From assembly GCA_018136815.1 (NCBI GenBank), contig JADDIW010000065.1, forward strand, positions 1-25,000: a stretch of DNA of 25,000 bases, written 5' to 3'. Both the position numbers and the translations under genes were made by a program. This DNA is from Isochrysis galbana (taxonomy: Eukaryota; Haptophyta; Isochrysidales; Isochrysidaceae). Shown piece after piece: positions 18,101 through 25,000 of this stretch; positions within the stretch are counted from its first letter, which is position 1; every line of letters begins with the position of its first letter. Under the pieces are notes generated by a model. That model did not search any database. It saw only the letters and a list, made by a program, of their open reading frames with translations, and was not told the origin of the DNA.

Positions 18101-19483
18101 CAGGGTCGTTCAGAACACAATCCCTCCCCTTCCCTCCTTCGCACCTGCTCTCGGTATCACTGCCGGCGAGACCCAGCGAGCCTACCGTCGGCCCACGGCT
18201 TTTTCGTGGGGCCGTTGGCTCCTCTCGGCGTCGATTGTACGTTAAAAATTGTAGTCTTGTAAGAGGTCTTGTTGGCTAGCCTCCCTACCTAGCCACATAC
18301 ACCGGACGAGCCATGCACCAACCGCGCACCACCCCCATCGCGGGGTGAGGGCTCCGTTGCCGATGAGACACGGTCCCTCAGCATCAGCACTAGGATTAAA
18401 CTAGGACAACAAGAAAACTCTGACACTCCCCCATCGCGGAGGGCGAATCCCTCCCTCCCATCCAACGTCATAACGTCACTCCCAATGACCAATGAAAGAT
18501 ACAAGCATACGCCAAGGCTGAAGCTCGAGCTCAAGCTCAAGCGAGATGACGCATAGGCCGACAAAGGATTCTCATTAGGGCGATGATGATGGCGTAATGG
18601 CTCCACTATGGCAAAGACCTGCAAACTGCAAACCTTAAGAGTGTTTGGAGGTTGACCGGTGCGGGGACATGCAAAGGCGCGACAAGTCGGGCTAGGAGCT
18701 AGGAGATTCAATCAGCAGCCATGGGAAAAGATTGAAACAAATGACCGTAGATCTTGAACGCTAGAATGATCCGAGCGGCTTGTTGCGGAACGAAATGAAC
18801 TTCCCGTTCTCTAGAGCCTTCGTCCTGAGTCTCACGTCGCACAAGTAGCGGGAATTTTTAAGATTTTTTTTAAGTGAAAGAAACACATCTCTTAGTGGGA
18901 GCGACGTCCAGTGTCCAGTTCGGATCGTGTCTCGTGTGAGCCGCCAGAGCGTGTGCTAGGGGGGGGTGGTCAGACGGGACTTCGTACCGTGTTTTCAGAC
19001 GAGGATTCTGAAAAGGCCGGGAGACCCTCCGACCAGCTTTCGCCGGGGCTTTCCGCTCACGGTCAAAAATGTTGACCCCCCCCAATATAAGTACTTAACA
19101 AGCCCTGTTTGACCGCCCTACCATACAAGGAATTGCCCGGAGAGGGGGCCGCTGCCACTGATTACCTGAATCATGTCCCTCATCACGAAGCTTAAAAGCA
19201 GGGCCTCAACTCACATGCGTGCGCTAGGGCCAAGCAACAACTCAATCCCTGTGGATTGCCCCAAATGCGTGCTCTCAGGGCTTAGTCGCCACGGCACCAC
19301 AACATTTGGTTGATGCTACCACAACCGAGAGCCCTCTACATGACACTAGCAACAGACCAACAAGGGGTGGCGATAAGGCAGAGAAAAGCACTGAACGCAG
19401 CAACGCGGTGAGTCCAAGCTTCACGACAACCATCACGCGGGCGTGCGCACTGCACCAGCTCGCAGACGGTGCTCGCAGCTCGT
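18101..19483. other. Intergenic region containing one copy of the dispersed repeat
   Basis: Holds the repeat at 18238-18432, a T-rich patch near 18858-18871, and GC-rich sequence without a recognisable gene. A minus frame at 18870-19085 gives 71 residues with no family signal. The part next to 19483 is presumably the 3' UTR of RPL18A. Confidence 0.5.
18238..18432 (-). repeat. Dispersed repeat, copy A
   Basis: Reverse complement of about 195 bases matching 24507-24700 with gaps. Shared blocks include CGGCAACGGAGCCC, CCCCGCGATGGGGGT, GCGCGGTTGG and ATGGCTCGTCCGGTGTATG. Both copies start (T)C/TAGAGTTTT and end near AACAAGA...ACG. Confidence 0.8.
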
Positions 19484-20395
19484 CTAGTAGTACGTGTTGG
19501 GGCGCGATGACGTGAAGGTGGTCTTGTAGGCCTTCGGCGTCTTGACGACGCGGTGGGGAAGCGGGAACTTGAGGGTGCTGGAATGCATTTGCTTCACAGT
19601 AGTACGCTTGCACTCCTCGGGTTTGAGCTCAGCAGTCTTCATGATCTGAATAGCACTGGACTTTGCGCGGGAGCGGCCGGCCATGTCCTGGTAGAGCTGG
19701 TTGACGGCGTCCGTCAGCTTGAGGGCACGGAACTCCTTGTACGCGTTGTGCGTGCCAGTACGCGACTCATACCTGAACCAGAACCCAAAGTTCTTCACCC
19801 GCAGCGGCTTCTTCTCGTATATCTGCGGGGGATGAGCATGGATGAAGATGAACCACGCAGACTCGTAATGCAGGCGAGCTCATTTTGACGCTTCCCCTGC
19901 TGCATTACAGCCTGGTACATTGCTGCGTGCCCCACAGTATTTCCCCACAGGATCAGAAGAGATAGTAGTTGTGTCACCAGCTAACTATCACTGGTACGCG
20001 GCAATACAACGCTCCACAAGCTCCCGGCATGGGCTGCTCGGGCACTGCCATTCTGCCGCCACAGGGGCCCCACCTAGTCTGCACTGCACGAAGAAAGGCT
20101 GGGGGTGGCTTGCGCCATGGCCTCGCAGCGAATAGCTCATCAGACATCTCTGCTCGACTTCTCTCACCTGGTTCACCGAGATGATCTGGCCATTTGCCTT
20201 CTTCACACGGCAGAGGCGTCCCATGAAGTACCAGAAGCGCGAGCGAGCGCAGACAATGTTCTTAGCGAAGAGCTTCATGCGGTAGACCTTGCACATGGGC
20301 GCAGCCTCGCCGTACTTCGCATTCGGCACGAACCGTCCGACGACCATGTACTGCTGCTGTCCCGTGGGCAGAGGCTGGAGGGAGGCCTTGCCCAT
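19484..20395 (-). CDS. RPL18A: 60S ribosomal protein L18a (eL20), two exons
   Basis: Exon 1 is 20395-20168 and exon 2 is 19822-19484 (TAG). They join to 188 residues, close to the usual 176-180. The start ATG sits in a strong context (CCGCCATGGGC) and gives MGKASLQPLP. Conserved blocks are YMVVGRFVPNAKYGEA, KLFAKNIVCARSRFWYF, then across the splice SVNQ|IYEKKPLRVKNFGFW, RTGTHNAYKEFR, SSAIQIMKTAE, HSSTLKFPLPHR and the C-terminal SRPNTYY. The 345-base intron has GTGAGA donor and CCCCGCAG acceptor, phase 0. The protein is a component of the cytosolic large subunit, so this is a nuclear housekeeping gene and good evidence that the window is real eukaryotic chromosome. Confidence 0.97.
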
Positions 20396-21639
20396 GGCGG
20401 CGGGAGGGGGGAGGGGGCGGCGGAGGCTGGGGACACGAGGGCCTCGTGGGCAAAATGAAAACTCCGCCCTCCGCCCCTCGCCTCCCCAGTCGCGAGCCGC
20501 GGGTAGTCGGGGCTCGTAGAAGTTAGAGAATCGCCCGCCGGGTGCTACGGTCATCGATTGACCTTGGTTGAACAAAAAATATTCTTGAAGATGCCTACTA
20601 CTTCGCTAGCCGCTGTCCCTCCCGCTGGGGACCACCCCTGACATCGCCTTTACCCCACCCTCACTCCCCCTTTCGCCCCCCCCCCCCTCGTTCCTTTTCG
20701 TTCGGTTTCGGGGGGTCAACCGTCAACCGGCCCATGTGCGCTACTTTGTACTTTGGGTAGCAGCCCGGTCGCTCACTCTTTTTAACCACTATTTCCCACC
20801 TCCCCTGGGTGTCCAAGGATTCCGCAGGGTCCCCCCCTACCTGCCTCGGCAACTGTCTCCCCCCCGCCCACGAATCCCCTCCCGCCCCACGAAAGGCAAT
20901 GGCGTCGGTGCGTCGGTGAGTGGCCCCGTGGCCCCCCTCCCCCTCCCTTCCCGTGCGCGTGGCGGTCTATTTTGGGAGAATGGCACGGTCGCCCACGGGA
21001 GGGAATCAGAGAAATGAATAAGGGGCACATCACTATAAGAGACGCGGAGCTTCCGCGGATGGCAATCGCCCGCGATCGGCCAAAGAATGGCCTGGAGGTA
21101 GTGGTAGTGGGCAGTGGGCATGGTGAGCCCACACCTCTCACGAGCAGTGTGTGGGGTGTGGGGCCACTGGTAGGGGGCACGCGGGGTCTTGAGGGTGGCA
21201 CACACCCACAGCCTGACCCATCCTCGCTCCACGCGCTGCAGGAATCCCTCGATTCGCTTGCGCTCGAGCCTCACTGCTCTGGCTCTGGCTCTGGCTCGCT
21301 TGACGTTGGTTGGCAAGCGCTGGTGTCGAAACAAGCGAATGCTTGTTCGTGGGGCAAGTCTCAAGGGGCATAGAGCACAGTCTTGAGAAAGAGAGAGGGA
21401 GCGCGCGCGCTACATGGCGACACAAGCCACGATCACACATCACTCACAAAACCGCCCAGTCAACAAAGGGACACTCCGAAAACTCACGTAAACAATCGCC
21501 ACAATCACAATCAAAGAAACGAGTCCGGAGAAGAATGCAGCCAACCGAAACGAATCCACAACGAAGAGTCCCGAAGTAAACGGCGATCACTTCTCAAGAA
21601 CACAATGCCCATCCTAAAGTTAAAAGACACACAAGCCAT

Positions 21640-21678
21640 CGGATCCGTCTAGAGTATTGTGGAAATACTCTGGATCCG
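21640..21678. repeat. Inverted repeat with two stem segments
   Basis: CGGATCC (21640-21646), GTCT bulge, AGAGTATT (21651-21658), loop GTGGA, AATACTCT (21664-21671), GGATCCG (21672-21678). Fifteen paired bases in two blocks with no mismatch. Confidence 0.8.
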
Positions 21679-22077
21679 ACAGCTGGCTCGGACGCCCGGA
21701 GGTGCAACTCTTGTTGGGGGCCGTACAACGCAATGAGCCAGTCGCGCCCGGGGCGTTCAAGGACGCAGAACCCGAAGGCGGCCTGGCCTGGGCCCACGCG
21801 TTTGCGCTACATGCGCATGCGAGGGCTGCAGCAGGAGCAGCCAGGGTGAAGCATCGCGCGGCAGAGTTCACAAACGCAGTTGTGATACTCTACCGTGCGA
21901 TCCTCTGTCTATCAACTTCCGCAGGAGTCCGCCCATGCGAGTAAGGTCGGTAAGAGGGGCTGCGACGTGCGCGGAAGCCCTTGATGGCGAACCGACGTTA
22001 GTAGGAACAAAGGCCGAGAAAAGAGCGGACCTTTTGGAGCGAATCGATAAAGACCAAAGAGGCTGTGCTCTCGCATG

Positions 22078-22141
22078 TATGGCCCTTGTCGAACCGCACC
22101 GAGTCAACTTATGGCCCTTGTCGAACCGTACCGAGTCAACT
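22078..22141. repeat. 32-bp tandem duplication
   Basis: The unit starting TATGGCCCTTGTCGAACCG occurs at 22078 and again at 22110 with one base difference (GCACC versus GTACC). Confidence 0.9.
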
Positions 22142-22337
22142 AAGATATGCTTCTTAGACTTAAACTTTGACTCTCTCATCTCTGCACAAAACTTTTAGCG
22201 TCAGAGACCACACGATTACAGGCGCGTCATTTGAACATAAACTGGTTTACCATCGCAAAGCGCGCGGGGACATCGGCCTACGATGAGTCCATCTCAGTTC
22301 ACTAGCTCTATCAAGCCCTGCTTTCCGGGATCGCACA

Positions 22338-24047
22338 TTACGTAAACATGAAAGGGTCCACTGTTGTATTGTGCGAGGTAATGTCCATTGATGCGGCGTT
22401 GCCTTCACTCGTCGCATCCTTGCCGTCTCCAACTATGAAGGGATCCACTGCCGCTTTGTGCGAGACCATTTCCACGTCCCTGACCGCGCGCTCCGCACAA
22501 ACTCCATAGCTGTTCTGCAAGTGCATGGCAGCACCATCGGCTCTCTCCACTAAAGCCATGTCGCTTTCGCGTGCCGCAAACATGATCTGGTCTTCCCTTG
22601 CGCTGCAAGAAGTGATATCAGGCTCCACGGCGAGGGCCTTTTGGATGCCCATTGCCACTGCTTTGCGCGCACATTCATGGGCCACCTCACAAGAAGGGTC
22701 GCGGGCGATTATCGCCTTGAGCACTTGAGAGTCAGGGCTCTTGACGGCCGTAGAATTGCTCACAGCCAGCTGCTCCTTAGCTACCTCTTCAATGGCGGCT
22801 GCGATTGCCGACTTTGCGATGTGATTGGATACTTCGGCAATTTCAGCCTCGCTCTCCCTAGTGTTGAGAATCGTGGGGCTGCGCACTCCGGGGCTGCGCA
22901 TCCTGGGGCTACGCATCCTGGGGCTGCGCATCCTGGGGCTGCGCACCCTAGGGCTGCAAACCCTTGGATTGCGCACCGGTGGCGCCTCACCCTGAACCCC
23001 GATTTGGAGCTGAAGCGAGACTCCCTGCACGATGCTTAGGGACAGCGAGACCGCTTGAGGCGGATCGGGTGCGGAATAAATGCGGATCGGAAGCATCATG
23101 AATTTCTCTTCTGCGTTGTCTAGCCGAAGGCCTATGATACGCACAGGCATCTCCTCTTCTTGCACAACATCCCTCTCTCCCTCCTCGGCAATTGTAGGCA
23201 TTGGCCGCATTTTCCTCCGAAATGCGCAGCCCCTTAGCCGAGCACCGATCACACTTGCGGCCCTGTCGTAGTCGGCCCGCATGCATCGTGTGTGCTCGCG
23301 CGCCTGCATGCCGCGAACATGCTTTTGTACCACCACCGCCTTGGTGGATCTGGTATGCTGCAGGTGCCGGTACCGCTTCTGTGCCTGGTGCCTGCGAGTC
23401 GAGGCCTGCAAGCAGGTCGCGCCCATCTTTTCGCTCGCCTTTTGGGCGAAGAAGGCCTTAGGATCGAAGGCTGGCTTGTAGTTGCGCCCTTGAGACGTGC
23501 GCAGAGCGAGGCGGGCGTAGTCAAGGGCCTCATCCCTAAGTCGCCTGGCATAGGGCGATGGTAATTGTTCCTTCGTCGAAGCCGCCGGATCTTCGAGTGC
23601 GTAGAGCGATGCAAGAGGTTCCGAGCGCGCCTTCGCAATCGCGTTGCGTATCTCATGAGAGTGAGAAAGCGTGGCCATGTGCAGAGCGGCCGCATGCTGC
23701 ACTTCTGGATTCTTGGAGGCGATGAGCGATGAGAGCACTGGCAGAGAGCTCAGGTGGCGATTGCAAGCCTCTTTCCCGATCGCCGAGGTGCCCCTCCCTA
23801 CAGCCAGGTTGGAGAGGACAGAAAGTCCCCAGGCTTGAAGCTGCGGCTCGACTCCCTGTGCGGAAAGCAGCTGGACAATCCGAGTTTCAACCTGATTCAT
23901 GTGCATCGCCCTACGCGCAGTCTCCGAGCAAGAGGCGAGCATGGCGAGCTCAGCAATGGCCGACTTTACGCGCTGCGGGTCTTCGAGTTGCGAGCAGAGC
24001 ATCGCGATGCGAGGTCCGACGGAGCGGTGGGGTGGTGCGGCGAGCAT
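22338..24047 (-). CDS. ARM-repeat protein with IQ motifs and an Arg-Ser-Pro repeat tract (569 residues)
   Basis: ATG at 24047 to TAA at 22338-22340, one exon. The frame stays open upstream, but that part is Pro/Ser low-complexity, so MLAAPPHRS is the preferred start. Residues 20-155 look like two to three armadillo repeats ([48 protein letters not shown]). Three IQ-like calmodulin-binding segments follow: about 211-225, [12 protein letters not shown] (239-250) and [14 protein letters not shown] (266-279). Residues 358-392 are seven 5-residue repeats, mostly MRSPR or VRSPR. The C-terminal 170 residues are helical and Ala-rich, and a SHxxxVDPF motif occurs twice near the end. ARM plus IQ suggests a calmodulin-linked cytoskeletal or flagellar scaffold (inference). 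No orthologue recognised. Confidence 0.75.
   Translation of the reverse strand: MLAAPPHRSVGPRIAMLCSQLEDPQRVKSAIAELAMLASCSETARRAMHMNQVETRIVQLLSAQGVEPQLQAWGLSVLSNLAVGRGTSAIGKEACNRHLSSLPVLSSLIASKNPEVQHAAALHMATLSHSHEIRNAIAKARSEPLASLYALEDPAASTKEQLPSPYARRLRDEALDYARLALRTSQGRNYKPAFDPKAFFAQKASEKMGATCLQASTRRHQAQKRYRHLQHTRSTKAVVVQKHVRGMQAREHTRCMRADYDRAASVIGARLRGCAFRRKMRPMPTIAEEGERDVVQEEEMPVRIIGLRLDNAEEKFMMLPIRIYSAPDPPQAVSLSLSIVQGVSLQLQIGVQGEAPPVRNPRVCSPRVRSPRMRSPRMRSPRMRSPGVRSPTILNTRESEAEIAEVSNHIAKSAIAAAIEEVAKEQLAVSNSTAVKSPDSQVLKAIIARDPSCEVAHECARKAVAMGIQKALAVEPDITSCSAREDQIMFAARESDMALVERADGAAMHLQNSYGVCAERAVRDVEMVSHKAAVDPFIVGDGKDATSEGNAASMDITSHNTTVDPFMFT
22875..22979 (-). repeat. Seven 15-bp tandem repeats inside the ARM/IQ gene
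   Basis: Units of GGGGCTGCGCATCCT (plus strand) at 22875, 22890, 22905, 22920, 22935, 22950 and 22965. The central units are nearly identical and the outer ones diverged. They encode (V/M)(R/C)(S/N)P(R/G/T), a basic tract with potential proline-directed phosphorylation sites. Confidence 0.9.
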
Positions 24048-24506
24048 AGGTATCTCAGCCCGTCTAAGCCCAGCCAGCACTCTCACGCCACCGCGCTTCC
24101 AGCTGGCAAGGGAGGAGGAGCGAGCGAGCGAGCGAACGAGATTGAGAAAGTGATGTGTGTGTGTGGGGGGGGGGGGGGGCAGGGAGGGAGGGATGGAGGC
24201 GGGGGAAAGAGGGAGGGAGGGAAGGAAAGAAAGGTGGGGAGGGGAAACGGGGTGCGAGGCGTGCGAGCAGGGATGAGCGGAACAGCGAAACCGTGAAACA
24301 GCCGAAACCGCGGGGGGGGGGGGGGAGGGGGGGGGGGGGGGACGACAACTAGCGTCAGAGTTTTCTTGTTGTATGAGTAGAGACAATATGGGTGCATTAA
24401 AACAGGACAACAGGGCTCCAAAGCTTCTAAAGCTGTCTTGCCCCCATTGGGCTCCGCCCGGGGGTACCACACCTACTCTAGGCGAATGTCCGAAGTTTGG
24501 CCCAGG
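24048..24506. other. 5' region of the ARM/IQ gene with G runs
   Basis: Plus-strand G runs at 24165-24179 and 24312-24341 (one A inside) flank GA-rich DNA; the sense strand of the gene is C-rich here. GCGTCAGAGTTTTCTTGTTGT at 24353-24373 matches the beginning of dispersed repeat copy A, so a further partial copy may start here. Confidence 0.6.
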
Positions 24507-24700
24507 CGTTAGAGTTTTGTGGTTGTGTTAGTATAACCTTAGTGCTGCGGGACCGAAGCCCTTCGACGGCAACGGAGCCCCTACCTACCCCGCGATGGGG
24601 GTGTGCGCGTGTGCGCGGTTGGCGCATGGCTCGTCCGGTGTATGTGGCTAGGAATGCTGGCTAACAAGATGTCATATGACGCTATAAGTTCTGACGTGGT
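24507..24700 (+). repeat. Dispersed repeat, copy B
   Basis: Plus-strand copy of the element at 18238-18432, in opposite orientation. It ends immediately before the LINE reading frame at the right edge of the window. Confidence 0.8.
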
Positions 24701-25000
24701 ACCCCCGCCGAGAGGTCACCCCCGCACGGGACGTAAGCTGCAATGGATTAAACACCCGGAAATCCCGCTCAAAGGCGACACGGAAAAAGGGCCGCACTTA
24801 GGCCTAGGTCTCCTCGACTGGAACAACCATGTTAAAGCACTACAAGCAAAGTGGATACTGAATTACCTAGACGCGAGGCAAGCCCAATGGAAGCAAATCC
24901 TGGACGTGTGGTTCTGCCGCACAAGCCTAGGTAGGGCGGCAGTAATAGCCGACGTACCCGCGCACAAACTAACGGACGGGATAAAAGGAAGGAGCAAGCT
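24701..25000 (+). pseudogene. LINE fragment: region after the reverse transcriptase, runs off the window
   Basis: The frame GRKLQWIKHPEIPLKGD, then GPHLGLGLLDWNNHVKALQAKWILNYLD and QWKQILDVWF, has the pattern seen after the RT domain of non-LTR elements (W...P...GGLGLxD...ALxxKWxxRYL...W). It is open to base 25000. The RT catalytic core itself is absent upstream, where the dispersed repeat lies, so the copy is 5'-truncated. It has the same A-ending codon style as the endonuclease fragment at 5340-6470 and may come from the same LINE family. Confidence 0.7.

Larger units (their letters stand above)
20396..22337. other. Upstream of RPL18A and downstream of the ARM/IQ gene
   Basis: No convincing gene. 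Contains a C12 run (20676-20687), TCTGGC repeats (about 21278-21298), a large inverted repeat (21640-21678) and a 32-bp tandem duplication (22078-22141). A plus frame at 21657-21944 reads as Ala-rich protein-like sequence, but an opposing frame is equally open and no domain is visible. Confidence 0.5.

Noticed and set aside
20837..21443. Overlapping frames on both strands upstream of RPL18A
   Set aside because: No conserved motif in any of them and composition typical of GC-rich non-coding DNA.
1..25000. CRISPR arrays, bacterial operons, tRNA or rRNA genes
   Set aside because: No regularly spaced direct repeats with unique spacers, no tRNA-like B-box with cloverleaf, no rRNA core sequences seen by eye; spliced genes show the DNA is eukaryotic nuclear.

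Overview
This looks like nuclear DNA from a unicellular eukaryote, most likely a GC-rich microalga or related protist. The evidence is a cytosolic ribosomal protein gene (RPL18A/eL20) split by an intron, and a five-exon lipase gene whose exons join in frame across short introns of 137-162 bases. Long low-complexity CT/GA tracts, long C or G runs, and decayed copia, LINE and hAT transposon pieces point the same way. I cannot name the species. No operons, ribosome-binding sites, CRISPR arrays or tRNA genes were seen.

Layout. 1-3879 (+): a large coiled-coil protein open at the left window edge, starting with five exact 56-residue (168-bp) tandem repeats. 4425-6470: a transposon graveyard, with a copia LTR and the decayed RT/RNase H end of a copia element (-) abutting a LINE fragment (+) that carries CCCH-type fingers and an APE-like endonuclease. 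7574-8371 (-): an EF-hand protein. 8372-10445: low-complexity DNA with a possible LTR relic and two matched hairpins. 10446-13724 (-): a hormone-sensitive-lipase-type hydrolase in five exons, 897 residues when joined. 13725-15849: CT-rich and other simple repeats plus a possible small acidic protein. 15850-16230 (-): hAT transposase relic. 16742-18100 (-): a GT31-like glycosyltransferase. 18238-18432 (-): a dispersed repeat. 19484-20395 (-): RPL18A in two exons. 22338-24047 (-): an ARM-repeat/IQ-motif protein with a 5-residue Arg-Ser-Pro repeat tract. 24507-24700 (+): a second copy of the dispersed repeat, followed directly by a LINE post-RT fragment that runs off the right edge.

The host genes (coiled coil, EF-hand, lipase, glycosyltransferase, RPL18A, ARM/IQ) do not form an obvious pathway. 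Five of the six lie on the minus strand. The coiled-coil, EF-hand and ARM/IQ (calmodulin-binding) genes could be cytoskeletal or calcium-linked, but that is inference. I found no clear new defence or mobile system. The best leads are the dispersed repeat beside a LINE fragment, the covarying twin hairpins, the lipase with an altered oxyanion motif and a probable GC-AG intron, and the divergent glycosyltransferase.
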